Assembly: GCA_021397835.1 (NCBI GenBank)
Contig: JAJFZO010000087.1
Span: 620,001-684,000 of the forward strand
DNA: 64,000 nt
From: Moringa oleifera
Lineage: Eukaryota; Streptophyta; Magnoliopsida; Brassicales; Moringaceae
Direction of reading: 5' to 3'
The position numbers and the translations under genes were made by a program. Below, in pieces: positions 26,400-39,428 of the stretch. Positions within the stretch are counted from its first letter, which is position 1. Each line of letters opens with the position of its first letter. Below the pieces are notes generated by a model. The model was not told where the DNA came from and did not search any database. It saw only the letters and a list, made by a program, of their open reading frames with translations.

Positions 26400-28360
26400 C
26401 ATATATAATCTTGAGAGAGTGACCTTTACCGTTTTAATTAAATAAAGAATGATTTCGTTGATGTTGAATGATCTTTGCTATGCTAGCTTCTGTGTACAAT
26501 GGAAAAATATATGATATTTATGTTATCACGTTGTTTTTTTGTATAACAAATAACTTTACTGTGTGAATTTTATTTTTATGAATATTTATAAAGAAAAATA
26601 ATAGTTTTTTTTACATAATTTAAATATTCATAATCAATATTACTGTAAACATATACATTATCGTAAAGGATGAAATAATTGATAAAATAATATATATATT
26701 TTATACTGGCAAGCTTTATTGATTAATGTTTTTATTATTACAAATATTAAAACCTATTCCAAAATGCATACCAATGTGAATTAGTTCCCATGATTTATAA
26801 TATTGTACAAAAAATTAGGGCATATATATGATTAAGTGACATTGACCCATATATGTAGTAATCAGCGATTAAAAAAATTATTAAATATATTATTATTAAT
26901 ACATTTAATATATAAAAAGTATATAATAAAACTTACTTATAAATAAATAAGTGGTCCATATTTAATATATATAAACATAAAGTTGGTTGCATCATGTTTG
27001 TTGAATGAGATAAAAAGAAAAACAAGAAGAACATGTATCATTAAAAATGTTCTTTTTAATGATAAAACATATATAAATATAAAATTTTGATTTGATATTT
27101 TTTATAAAATTAAAAATGTTCAAAATTATCATTATAATTATTTTTCAATTTTTTTTTGAGTACTACATACACACACAAATATATACTTTACTTTTGAAAA
27201 GCTCATAAAATATAGTTTAGAAATTAAAATTGTTCAAATCCAAGTGAATTCGGGATGAAGTTTAGGATTTGTTCAAGTTATTTTAAAAATATTTTAATAA
27301 TAAAAAATATTATCATTTTTTACATCTGAGTTAATATCAAAATTAAACTAAATTAAAAAAATAATATAAATATTTTAAATATTTTTTATATTTATTTCAT
27401 TAATAAATTCTACTGTAATAGAAGTTCGGTATGAAGTTTAGTGTTTTAGCCAAGATTCCAATGGAATGCAAACAAAACAATAGGTCAAAACCTGAAGTTT
27501 GAATTTTAATATCTGAAGAGGCAAAGGATACACCAAATGAGTTCCATCCAAAAGGAAAAAAACATTTTGTTGAGTGACCAGTATTAAAACTTAGACATCA
27601 ATAAATTGATATTTTATTATGTAATGAAAGTCGAATTGAATCATTTAATGATGAATGAATAAAATTGAATCAAATTAAGCTACAACAGTATGAAATTAAT
27701 AAATCATTTTTAAAAATAAAAATTACATTTTTACTATTTTAATTTTTTAACATAAAGTGATCCAATCCGATGGTAAAGTATATTAAAAAAAAATACTGAA
27801 CTATATCACTTTTTAGTTTAAAATATTAATTATATCGATTAAATCAATTATATATTTATTTTTAATTTAATTTAAGTTAAATAAATAAAAAATTAATAAT
27901 ATTTGTTATAAAAATATCAAATAAATAAATAAATTATATATATCATTTAAAGTTAATTTTTTAAATTTAAATAATTTTTGACTTTCAAGTTATTTTTTTG
28001 TGAATTTTTATAATATAAATTTTTATTAAAATTATTTTTTATACTAAACAAATTTTAAAAATTTTATGATAGTATCTTGAATATTTATTTACATCAGTAA
28101 AAAATTTTAAATTAAAATTTATTATACTAAGATTTTTAATTTAAATATTTTTAATTTTTAAAATTTTTGTTATAATCTGAATTATAATTAAATTAAAATA
28201 TCAAATTTATAATTAATTAAATTGTTCTTTTGAAATATTGAATTAAAAATAAGTATAAAATAAAATATTTTTTAATATTTACCTTAAATATAATTTTTAA
28301 ATTTTATGATCTAAGAAGCATTTTTTCAGTTTATTTAATCAGAAAGAAGAACGCCATTGG
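26400..28360. other. AT-rich gene-free region downstream of the P450
   Basis: The first couple of hundred bases are the likely 3' UTR. The rest is AT-rich with no coding signal. It includes a copy of the dispersed repeat word near 28133-28160. Confidence 0.65.
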
Positions 28361-29271
28361 CATCTGCTCATTGGCTGTCCTCATGCAAATGGGCGTATTT
28401 ATGAAAAGAAGCTACGTAAGAGCTTCTTAACGAGTTTTCCACTAGGAGAACTCCAAATCTGGTTAATTAATAATTGATTAATTTTTTGTGAATTGGTCAA
28501 ATTCAAGCATGGACACCTATTTGGTCTCCAGTAAGCATCGTTGAAGGCTATGTTTCAGTGTTCTTCGAATCATCGGAAGACAAAAGTCCTCTGTGAATTA
28601 TGTTGAAGGTTTGTTTATTTCTCGATCTGATGCTCTCTGAGAATCGTGAGGGTTTAGCGTTCATCGCTTGCCTTACTATGCATCTCTGGCATTATACAAA
28701 AGTGACCCGTGAATTAAGGTTCTATTAGAATATTTATTTAAGAACAAAGTTGAATTTTAAACAAGAAAGACTCTGAGTTCCTTGCAATGACCGGCGGTCT
28801 GAATGGTAATGGTTTTCTGCATATGCTTTGACTCTGGAATCCAAGTCTAAGGTCATCGCCTCGGCTTATTTTTTGAATAAACGTGCCCAATGATGCCACA
28901 CAATGACCCGCTTCGAGTTGGATCGGCGTTCTTTAATGGAGTTTCTCTTAAAAGCCCAATGTGTTGATCCACTGAGTTCTTCGGCCCTGGCGGTTTCTGG
29001 GCCCCTAGGAGTCATCATTGAGCTCCTGCGAGTCCTGGGCTCAGGCTCCGGATTTTAGGTTTTGGGGTGATCCAAGAACCAGAGACAGTGTCAAATGTAC
29101 ACGCGATCGGCTGCTGAGTGCTTGCCACGATTGTCAGAGGGGAATGACCGTCAAAGTGATCTCCTTTTCTCTGTCTCTTGCAGCGAATTTCATTTCCCCT
29201 TTTTGTTTTCAACAGATTGAGGGAGGCGACTCCTTGCGATCTGAAGTCTTTGAAGAAACTTAGATATTCAT
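28361..29271 (+). other. Promoter and 5' leader region of the acyl-activating enzyme
   Basis: Composition returns to normal here and no coding region is recognisable. It probably contains promoter and 5' UTR sequence of the downstream gene. No clear TATA box or paired site II element was seen. Confidence 0.4.
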
Positions 29272-31727
29272 ATGCAAAGCATGAAAGGTACTATCCGGTG
29301 CTCCGCGAACAACGTTCCACTCAGTCCAGTCAGCTTCCTGGAGCGTGCGGCAATTGTCTACAGAGACAGAGTCTCCGTCGTTTACGGCGATATCCAGTAC
29401 ACGTGGAGACAGACGCGCGAGAGGTGCATTAAACTCGCTTCTGCTCTGGCGCAACTCGGAATTTCTCGAGGAGACGTGGTAAGCTTTTCTTCTCTGTTCA
29501 TCTCAGTGTCTCCCTTTTCTATTCTCTGCTTGAACTTACTACTGTGGCCAATCGGATTTTCTTCTCATTATCTGATTGGCTCCGATTCCTGGGATTTCTC
29601 TTTGGACTGACCTGAAACTTCAACTTCTTAGACTATGGTCACATTTGTGATACCCAAATTTGCTCTGACGGTTGAATTTTTCTGTTATTAGCAATCAGAC
29701 TATAAAAACTCTATCCATTGTAATAATTTGATCATTTTAACCCATGATTCATATCTCTGGGTTTTCTGGGAAAGTTTTGTTTTCTAGAATGGCACAAGGC
29801 ATTACCTCCAAAAGAAAGCAAAAGAAATCTGAGCAAGTATTCAATTGAAACTGAGGAGTATTGCTTCTCTGTAATTGAATGTGATCTCAAAGCAATTAAT
29901 CTGTCTTGCGAATTCTGTCATCGAGACCTTTCTCCAAGAAGACAATTAGTTTTTCTGTTTGATTCAACAGTTTCTGCTTTTTGAAGTGATTTCTAATTTG
30001 TTTCGAGCAAGGATTCTAAGCTATATGGTTCATATCATACTTTGAGGATGTCATATAATATAAAATATTGCTTCTTAGTAGTGTGTGGATAACTCTGTAA
30101 CGGTAGCCTTACTTGATAATAACTTTTGAAGTGTGGTTGAACTCTTTTACTTGTTGTTTTAAATAAACTAATTGATGAGCTTCTGTAGGCACAAAACCAG
30201 CCTCTCTGGCTTATTTAGGTTCACATAATAATCTCTGTTGTTGACGTTTATGATGAGCAGGTTGCAGTATTGGCCCCAAATATTCCAGCAATGTATGAGC
30301 TGCATTTTGGTGTTCCAATGGCTGCAGCAGTTCTCTGTACACTTAATATACGCCATGATTCAGCTATGGTGGCAATTTTGTTGCGACATTCAGAGGCCAA
30401 AATCATCTTCGTAGATTATCAATTTCTCCAAATTGCTCGGGCAGCACTGGAAATCCTGTCCAAGACAAGAAACAAGCTCCCCACTCTGGTTTTAATTCCA
30501 GATTATGAGCAAACAGCCCCCAGAAATACCGATTCGAGATCTAAAGACTTGGAATATGAGAGTCTTTTAGCAACTGGGAAACTGGATTTTGCGGTCAGAC
30601 GGCCAAAAGATGAATGGGATCCCATCTCGCTTAATTATACTTCAGGCACTACATCAGATCCAAAAGGTGTTATTTATAGTCATAGAGGTGCTTATCTCAA
30701 TTCTTTGGCATTGATCCTACTGAATGAGATGCATTCAATGCCTGTATATCTATGGTGTGTCCCCATGTTTCACTGCAATGGGTGGTGCATCCCGTGGGCT
30801 GTTGCAGTACAGGGTGGGTTAAATGTCTGTCTGAGGAGTGTAACTGCGAAGGGAATTTTTGATAATATTGCTTTACATAAGGTGACTCACCTGGGCGGTG
30901 CACCCACAGTTTTGAACATGATAATCAATGCTCCAGCTGCTGATCGAAAGCCATTTCCAGGTAAGGTGGTGGTCATGACAGGTGCTGCTCCACCACCCCC
31001 GAAAGTACTTCACGAGATGGAAGAATTAGGGTTCATAGTGCTTCATTCATACGGTTTGACTGAAACCTATGGACCGGCCACAATTTGTACTTGGCAACCT
31101 GAATGGAATTCGCTGCCTCAAGATGAACAGGCAAAACTGAAGGCTCGCCAGGGTTTGCACCATGTAGTAATGGAGGAAGTTGATATCAAAGATCCTCTCA
31201 CGATGAAGAGTGTACCACCTGATGGAAAAACCATGGGAGAGGTCGTGTTCAGAGGCAATACTGTAATGAATGGATACTTGAAGAATGTGAAAGCAACACA
31301 AGATGCATTCAAAGGTGGATGGTTTTGGAGTGGTGATTTGGGGGTGAAACACCCAAATGGATACATAGAACTGAAGGACCGGTCGAAGGACATCATCATT
31401 TCTGGGGGTGAAAACATAAGCACAATTGAGGTGGAATCTGTTCTCTTTGGTCATCCAGCTGTGCTTGAAGCAGCAGTTGTTGGAAGACCTGATGACCACT
31501 GGGGAGAGACACCTTGTGCATTTGTGAAGTTGAAGGATGGATGCAATATCAGCGCTGCAGAACTTATTACATACTGCAGGGATCGATTGCCCCATTACAT
31601 GGCTCCTCGAACTGTTGTTTTTGAGGATCTGCCGAAAACTTCAACTGGAAAGACACAGAAATTTGTTCTAAGGGAGAAGGCCAAGGCCATGGGAAGCATT
31701 TCAAAGAGAAGCTATAGCAAATTGTAA
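29272..31727 (+). CDS. AAE1: Acyl-activating enzyme, AAE1-type (AMP-dependent acyl-CoA synthetase), peroxisomal
   Basis: Adenylate-forming enzyme that activates a carboxylic acid to its CoA thioester through an acyl-AMP intermediate. Two exons, 29272-29478 and 30261-31727, encode 557 residues, the length of plant AAE1. The AMP-binding signature [12 protein letters not shown] begins at residue 195, YGLTETYGP is at 333-341, and [16 protein letters not shown] follows. The catalytic lysine motif TSTGK ends at Lys533. The C-terminus is SKL, a canonical type 1 peroxisomal targeting signal. A second in-frame ATG at 29281 (MKGTIR) aligns better with the Arabidopsis AAE1 N-terminus as I recall it, so translation may start there. 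The natural substrate of this clade is not settled; short- and medium-chain acids are plausible. The gene is intact. An AAE gene is also near SmD3 in Arabidopsis, which supports orthology of the locus. Confidence 0.94.
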
Positions 31728-32743
31728 ATTTCGTTGGTCAGTGAGGCTACTTGAAGCTCTCAAAGGGTGTCCATATACACAATAACTTAATTAATGTGAA
31801 TTGCTTGTTCTGGTTTTGTGGCTTATTTGTATAAACATTTTCATGCTCATCAAATTTATGGCTTCAAGGTGTTATCAACGAAAACATTATGCGGTTCTAT
31901 CAGATTGATTGGGAATGTCATAAGCTCTTTTGAAAGAAATGAACTCGTGGGTACTATCCCCAGAGTTAAAGAAGATTGACATACTTGATCTGCTTTGAAG
32001 ATGGCTTCATGTTATATTTGCGCATATGGGATATGAGGATCAAGCCTGCTTTCTCTTTTGCCCATCACAGCCAGCTTTCTTTTTATTTTTCTTTGGTACT
32101 CTGTTGCTTCTCGGAGATTGAAGTACATGATCTTCTGATACCATGTCTTCAATGACAGATGCCCAATCGAGCTGTGGATTTGTGGAAATCACTTAGTCAA
32201 CAAAGAACAAAGCTGTGCTTCCTTCTCAATTTGTCTTCCTCAATCCATGACATGCTGTAGCAGCTTCAGGGATGTAAGGTGTGTAAGCTTCAGATGGTTT
32301 GGAAAAAGAAGGCGGCCATAAGTTACTCGGGGAAAAGCTCTGGTTATCAGAGGGTCTCTATCACCTTCACAATGCAGCAACTTCTTTGTTGAAATCGACT
32401 AGAGCTGTAAGCTAACCTTTTATATTTATATACAGGCATCTTAATTTGTTCTTTTGACAGAGGCCAAGTTCAATTTACATGGTAGAAGTGCGTGAAGAGT
32501 TAGACATAGCAACCCACTTTTTTCTTTATTGCAACTAGAGGCCAACTTCACTCCTTCACACAGCTAACTTACATGTTAAATTTGGTGAGGAGTTGACTGC
32601 AGCTCTCTAATATGCCAATTCCTGTGGATGCCGCTGCATCTTTGAACAGAAGGATTCGCTTCTTCTCCAAAGCTAGGAACTGCTGTAAGTCTGAGTACTT
32701 GACTTGCATTTGTTCATTATTCCTTCTTGCATTTTCATGAAAC
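31728..32743. other. 3' UTR of the acyl-activating enzyme and spacer
   Basis: About 1 kb with ordinary base composition and no recognisable coding region. It separates the AAE gene from the BAHD pseudogene, which lies on the same strand. Confidence 0.5.
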
Positions 32744-32767
32744 TTGAAGATATATGGGCAGAGAGAA

Positions 32768-34109
32768 ATGAAGATGGAAGTAGAAATCGTTTCCAGAGAA
32801 GACGTGAAACCATCATCTCCAACACCTCAACACCTTAGAATCTTCAAGCTTTCCCTTCTGGACCAGCTTGTGCCTTCTCCATATGCTCTGAATATCCTCC
32901 TCTATCCAGAAAATGGCGCACTAACCACCTTGAAGTCAAAACACAGATTACAAATCCCAAAGAAACCTATATCAGAGACATTAACTCAGATTTACCCTCC
33001 TACAGGGAAGATCAGAGATGACCTTTTCATCGATTGCAATGACAAAGGAGCTAATTATCTGGAGGTTCGAGTCAACTGCAGCCTCCGAGATTTTCTTGAC
33101 AGGCCTGACATGCTCTTGCTGCACAGATTCCTTTCCTGTGAGCTTGTTCTGAATGATTCAACTGCAGGAACTTATGTTATGAATATTCCGGTAAACGTTA
33201 TCGACTGTGGTGGCGTGGCTATTGGCATATGAATTCACACAAGATCCTCGACGGTGCTGCACTAAGTACCTTCATCAAGGACTGGACTGCCATAGCTCGC
33301 ACCTGCAACAATAACAAGATATACCTCAGCTTTGTTGCTTCATCTCTTTCCTTCGAACGATTTATGGCTTAGAGATGAATCTATAATCATGTGGGGTTCC
33401 TTATTCAAGAAAGGAAGCTGTATCACAAGGAGATTTGTGTGTGATGCGGCAGCAATAGCCAACCTCAAGGCACAAGCAACTAATGGTGCTTCATGCATTG
33501 AATCCCCTACTCGTGTTGAGACAGTTTCAGCTTTCATAGGGAAGTCCACCATGGCTGCAGCTTAACAAAGACATGGAACCCAACGGCCTTGTTTGCTGAC
33601 TCATGTAGTGAATCTCCGTCCACGAATATCGCCGTTGGTAGCCGAGAACTCTATGGGAAACCTCCTCTGGATTGCGGCTGCTCAGTGCAGAGCTGAGGGC
33701 AACTCGGAACTGCATGACCTGATGGGTCTGGTCCGGCATGCAGTGTCTGAAATTGACGCTGAGTTTATAAAGAGACTACGAGCCGACAGAGGCAAATCTC
33801 TGATGTCCGAGTTCCTGAAACAAATGGGTGACTTGTCCTCGAGAGAACGAGTAGACCATTTGGGGTTCTTCAGTTGGTGTAACTTTGGGTTCTATGAAGC
33901 TTGCTTTTGGCTGGGGAAGGCCTGCATGGGTCAGTAGCATTGGCTTGGCTGGTTCAATGCTTGTCAACCTTGTCATTTTGGTTGATACAAGGTCCGGCGA
34001 CGGCGTAGAAGCCTGGGTGACGCTGGATGAAGAGGACATGGCAATACTCCAGAGTGATCATCAGCTCCTCCATTTTGCAGCTATAGATCCCAGTCCTCTG
34101 ACAATATAA
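32768..34109 (+). pseudogene. BAHD acyltransferase pseudogene (vinorine synthase-like)
   Basis: A nearly full-length but broken BAHD gene without introns. The N-terminal part (to about 33229) reads normally from MKMEVEIVSREDVKPSSPTP to the phrase VIDCGGVAIG. A frameshift near 33230 moves the frame just before the catalytic HxxxD motif, HKILDG (33238 onward). A second shift occurs near 33345. A TAA at 33563-33565 interrupts the frame after FIGKSTMAAA, and a third shift near 33900 lies beside the structural DFGWG motif, which now reads AFGWG. The C-terminal part ends with a normal-looking stop at 34109. BAHD enzymes transfer acyl groups from acyl-CoA to alcohols or amines in specialised metabolism. 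With three frameshifts and a stop this copy cannot make a working enzyme. The shared similarity throughout suggests a rather recent loss. Confidence 0.88.
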
Positions 34110-34700
34110 GAAAAAAAAATCAACTGCAACTCAGTTTCTGTTCATGAATCATGATATGGTTTGTTTGTCTGTTTTACTTTGTAGATATTGTTAGATTATT
34201 TTTAAGGTAACTATAAAATTATTTTAAAATTTGCTCCAATGTAAAAAGTATTAGTTAAATTTAATTTATAAACTAATTTACATGAATGTAGATATTTTTA
34301 TGATGTAAATAAATTGTATATTTTTTAATTTAATTTTCCAGTGTTGAATAATTTTTTATTTATGAGATATTTGTTATAATGTTTCTAAATTTTAATAATA
34401 TAAAATTAAAAATATTTTTAATATTTAAAAAGTTATAAAAATTTTTATTGTGTTTTAATATTTTTAATGTTTGGGGAAGCAAAAATTTATTTGATAAAAT
34501 TTAATTTAAATATTTTTAATTTATAAATTGTTATAAGATTTAAATTCACATCAAACTTTAACACTTGGAATATAAATTATTTTTATTGGTTTTTTTAGGT
34601 TTAAACTGAAATTTCAGTATAATTTAATTTTTTATTTTATTATAAAATAATTTTTAAATTTAAATAAATATAATTTTAATTTTATGTTTTCCAAACATAA
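34110..34700. repeat. AT-rich spacer with a copy of the dispersed repeat family
   Basis: From about 34330 to 34530 the sequence follows 20030-20260 in the same order, including an identical 27-base stretch at 34387-34413. No gene is seen. Confidence 0.55.
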
Positions 34701-34848
34701 AACTTACCATAGGCACTTAAGCATTTGCATTGGCTGTTGAGTCTGCACTGTTTAGGAAGTTTTTGATCAATCCAGATCCAAGTATGTACAGAATACAATC
34801 GTACGGATAAGTATTGGGTAAATTTTTGGGTGGCCCCACCATGTGGAG

Positions 34849-34856
34849 TGGGCCCA
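34849..34856 (+). promoter_or_regulatory. Palindromic site II element TGGGCCCA
   Basis: TGGGCCCA lies about 360 bp upstream of the metallocarboxypeptidase start codon. It contains a TGGGCC site on both strands, a typical TCP-factor target. Regulation by TCPs is an inference. Confidence 0.4.
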
Positions 34857-35212
34857 AACCTGGTTGGACGTAATCGATTGAGCAATAAAAAAAATCTTTG
34901 GGTTTTCATCGAGCCAGTGCTTTAATTGCAATATATGTAGCCGTTAACTGCATATAATTAATCTTAATTAAAAGTAAAATAAAATGAAAAATTACTAATT
35001 ATGAGCAAAACGCCGTTGGACTTGGAAAATCCGGTGAGAAAATGACAAAAGCCACGCGCTCTTTCTCTCTCTCTCACGCTCCCCGTCCATTGTCAAAAGG
35101 AAAATTCGTGGTAGTGCTATCTTTTTCCCTGGAAAATGAAATGAAATGAGAGCAGGAGAAAGCGAGCAAAGCAGAGGAACGTTCTCTTCTCTGTTGCGTT
35201 CTCCTTTTGGCC

Positions 35213-38200
35213 ATGTGCCGTCACTTTTCCTTCTGTTATTTTCCCTTCTTCATCTTTGCATGTCTTCAAAGCCTCTTGATCGTTAATGGCGAAAGTGAAA
35301 CCAAATCTTCTCTCACGCCCATCAATCGGGATCTCTACCATTCCAGGTGATTTCTGCACCTGAACATACAATAAGATAAAATACCCCTTTTATGTATCTA
35401 CCATTTCCTTTGCTTATCGAGTTTAGAGAGTTATGTAACGGATTGGAGTTGTTACAGATTTGTGCTAGATACTATCTTTCTGTTTGCGATAGTGGTGATG
35501 GTTTAATTCGAAGGCATTAGGCAAGTTTTAATTTGATAACCTAATGATTTTGTTGAAGTCTTTGGAGGAAATTGGGAAAGTTGGTATCTTTCTAATTAAT
35601 ACAGAAAAATTGGGGTTTTAGCTTAAAGAACGAGTCGAGTGTGTGAAGTAGTTTTCTTATGAGTGTCGGAACTTCTTGTTTGGGGTAAATTGTTACTTTT
35701 CTTCCTGTTTTATTTCTTCGTGCTCCGTTAGGTCGTTGAGAAATTGTAGTAAATATATTGAAATCCTGAATAAGAATGGAAAAGGGGAAGGAAAAGAACA
35801 CAGTTAAATGGTTCTTGATATCAGCTATTTTCCTTACTTCCTATTTTTCCCTTTTTTGAAAAAAATATAGGCATAACATTCCAAATCTGTATTCCTTTTA
35901 GGTGGTTTGAAGCACGCATGAAAGATTGTGAATTTTGAACCATTTGATCTGCTTTTTCTTTGTCAGTGAAATTGATCTTTTCCTTTCTGTTGCTTGTATG
36001 TGATGTTGCAGTAATGATCTGATGGAGCAAATAAAGTCCTTGGTGGATCGTCACCCTGATAAACTCAATGTATGTAGTTTATGCTTCTTCTTCCTTTTTT
36101 TTTTTGTCTTTTTTCTTTTATATTTTCATTACAGTGAAAAAATTTTATGATTATTTTTAACAGATCGAGACAATTGAAGCTGGAAACAAGGGCTACAAGG
36201 CAAAGATTGCAGTGGTTAGTTATTGCAGTAGTGGAAGAGAGAGTGATGACAGGTCAAAGTTTAGGATCCTTCTCGTAAGTTTCCTGCATGTTTGTGTGTA
36301 TTGGATCAAGTTATGGAGCCAATTAGTTTAAAATTAAATTTTCAGTTAGCCATTAGCTCAGCCTTAGATTTCTCCGATTAATGTGGTTGAGAAAAAAAAG
36401 TAGAAAATCAGACCATTTGCTTCTTAATAAGAAAAAAGAAGAAACGAATACTGGTGTATTTGCAACAATTGTTATCAATTTGATATGTAGTGGATAGATT
36501 ATCTCAGTTTGGTGATGGCTGGTGTTTTTGACAGATGATTCCTTTTCTTCCAGACTTTTGGGCAGCATGGACGGGAGCTTATTACATCTGAACTTGCCTT
36601 CAGGATCTTGTCAATATTAAGTGAAGAACAGTTCCTACCAAACCTGGATCGAGCTTCCTTAAACAGCACTCTCAGCAAGCTTGTAATAAAGGTAACATAT
36701 GCTCAATTGCAGGCATTTTGTTTTTCAACCTAAGATGCATTGATTGAACTTCAGTTAATTTTATTTACTAATTTACAATATTTTGTCAGGTGGTGCCAAT
36801 GGAAAACTTGAATGGCCGTGAACTTGTTGAAGCTGGAGATCTTTGTGAGCGAAGAAATGGTAAGGCAGTTGAGTGATTCAAAATATATGTCACTGCTTGG
36901 TAATCGCTTAAGGTTAGTTCTTTTCTTGTTTTTTTCTTTTTTGTTTTTTTAATGGCAGGACGAGGAGTTGATCTGAATCGAAACTGGAGCGTAGATTGGG
37001 GGAAAAAGGAAAAGGTTCATATTACTACTCATTTTATATGCTTGAATCCTATTTTCTGTTTCTTGCAATTGTTTCCATCTTCGAAATGTGTATCATAAGA
37101 ATAATCTGTAATGCAACATGTAAATTATTTCATTTTATTCAGAAAGACGTGTCCTACCATGGGGCTTCAGGATTTTGTTGAGGCTTTTGCTTCTTTACTA
37201 TCATTGAAATGTTCATATGTCATAATTGTCATTTGTGTGGTCCACTACTCTGCAAGACATGCCCTCTTTTTGATTTCTCTGATTTTCCAATTACAGGATT
37301 ATGACCCATATGAAGAGAATCCTGGAGCTGCACCCTTTAGTGAGCCTGAAACTCAAATAATGCGAAAACTTGCCATATCATTTGAGCCTCATATATGGGT
37401 AAATGTTCACTCTGGAATGGAGGTAAGTGGTCCTAAATTTTAGTATTTTCTGTTTTTTTTTCTTCAATGATTTATACCGTAATATTATAATTCGTCGAGA
37501 AGTCGTACCTTCCCCAACATTGCAGCTTATTGTAGAAACTTATGCAAAAAATTGCTGAAGCACTTTTGTATAAAATTTTTGTCGTTCACCACGCTGGGAA
37601 AATTGTGTCAGAATAAGTTTATTGGCATAATCTTTCATTAGAAGTGATTTTTGTGGTCTTTCCATCAGTCCTTTTAGTCCTAATGTTTCCCACATGAATG
37701 AAAATATTATGAAGAAAATATTTGTTATCACGACAGAGAGATCACAAGATTCTTATATTGTAGTGGAAAAGGAGGATGAATTTTGCCTTTTTTTTCTGCT
37801 GGCATGTGTGATTTCTTATAATTGTCTTGTTTGATGATTTTCTTATAGTTGTCTGTTACCAAAAATTCGTATTCTGAAATATGACTTAAGATTTTTGACT
37901 TTTTAATGGAGATGAATATGTGGCTTTTGTGTTTGTCCCTTTTCTTTTATATTAGGGTCAGTAAAATTTGGGATTGTTGTTTATCGTGTGTTCTCTTTTC
38001 TCTTAGAGATCTCTTATATACTCTGCAGGATGACATACTTCTTGGTGTTGACTCTCATTTGTTCAGGCGTTATTTATGCCATATGACCACAAAAACACAA
38101 CCCCTGATGGGTTGCCTTCGCTCAAGATGAGGTCGATGCTTGAAGAACTGAACGAAGTTCACTGTCACAAGCATTGCATGATTGGTTCAGGAGGAGGCTC

Positions 38201-39347
38201 TGTCGGGTTTGTGCCCTCTGCTGAGAACAAATAATGAATTATGAAACCACAGCTTAGAGAGCAAATAATGGCTACTAATACTATTTCACAAGCTTGAGAA
38301 ACTTAGTAGGCTTCTTCGTGCTAAATATATATTAATATGATTCTTTGTTTCTGATTACAACCAAAAAAAAAAAAAAAGAAAGAAACTTAGTAGGGCTAAA
38401 GACTAAATTGAATCAAGTAAAATATACATCAGTGGATTTGCATTTAGTGCAATAGTGGGCCTCTTATTGTTGTTTGATCTATGCACTAATTTGTACTCAT
38501 CCAAGAATATCTTGAATGTGCTTAGCTGAGAATTGGTACTCAACAAGTGTGCTTAATTTTAGGTATTTGGCACATGGAACAGCCACAGATTACATGTATG
38601 ACATTGTGCGGGTGCCCATGGCTTTCACCTTTGAGGTTTGGAAAATGCAAACTCATTCACATCATTTATGTCAAACTTGTCTCATTCATGTGAATGACTT
38701 ATGTGCTTGTCGGGCAGATCTATGGAGATGGCGCAGCTTCATCAAAAGACTGCTTCAAAATGTTCAATCCTGTTGACCTTGCTACCTTCAATGTATGTTT
38801 GCCTCTTTGGATAATTATAATTTTATTACATGTTGGATTGCTTCTAGAGCTTATTACCTGACTATTCTTCTAATTTTCATTTTATTTTTGTTGCTATCCT
38901 CCTTTGATAAAAGTGCATGAACATTGATGCATATCCTTAGATGTAATCGATATAAACATAAAATTTTTTACTGAACAGAACAAACTTCTCAGAGGAGAAT
39001 GCTGACAGTTTTTTAATTTTTGGGGTCAGAGAGTTCTCAATGATTGGTCTGCTGCATTTTTCACGATTTTTAAGCGTGGTCCGCATCAGTTAGATGAAGT
39101 TCATTCAAAAGCCTCTGCATCCAACTTGGATAAGCTGGTATCAATAGATGAATATCTTGATGGGTACTTGATGGAGAGGAGAAATAGATACGGGAAGAAG
39201 ATGGAAGTCATTGATGTCGGAATGCAGGAGATAAGAACATACTTCAGGCTCTTCTTGCTTTCTTCAGTTCTGCTAATGTTCATGTTCTGTTCTAGGATTG
39301 CAAAGAGCAAGTCTAATAGACCAATTGTTTCTTCACTGCCTTTCTGA
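35213..39347 (+). CDS. M14 zinc metallocarboxypeptidase, secretory with C-terminal membrane anchor (At5g42320-like)
   Basis: Zinc exopeptidase expected to remove C-terminal residues from peptides in the secretory pathway or at a membrane. Exons: 35213-35346, 36012-36069, 36164-36274, 36554-36691, 36790-36859, 36959-37014, 37297-37422, 38067-38206, 38563-38635, 38718-38792 and 39030-39347, giving 432 residues. The N-terminus is a hydrophobic signal peptide (about residues 5-25). Zinc ligands are His106 and Glu109 in GQHGRE and His227 in NVHSG; the substrate-binding LNRNW has Asn177-Arg178; the catalytic glutamate is Glu302 in AFTFE. All are present. A hydrophobic segment near residues 399-415 followed by basic residues would anchor the protein with a short cytosolic tail. 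In Arabidopsis an M14 gene (At5g42320, from memory) lies next to CRP1, as it does here. The gene is intact. The first exon is not part of a long open frame, so it is easily missed. Confidence 0.93.
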
Positions 39348-39376
39348 AAAATTCTTTTTTTTCTTCCCTAGGTGGC

Positions 39377-39378
<2 letters not shown>

Positions 39379-39424
<46 letters not shown>
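39379..39424 (+). repeat. (GA)23 microsatellite in the carboxypeptidase 3' region
   Basis: Forty-six bases of uninterrupted GA start about 30 bp after the stop codon, so they are probably transcribed in the 3' UTR. It is the longest perfect dinucleotide run in the window. Confidence 0.9.

Positions 39425-39428
<4 letters not shown>

Noticed and set aside
31047..31595. 182-codon minus-strand open frame in the AAE gene
   Set aside because: Antisense to the conserved C-terminal half of the enzyme, with no independent similarity.
33050..33080. tRNA B-box-like GGTTCGAGTC
   Set aside because: It lies inside the BAHD reading frame and no A box or cloverleaf surrounds it; chance match.
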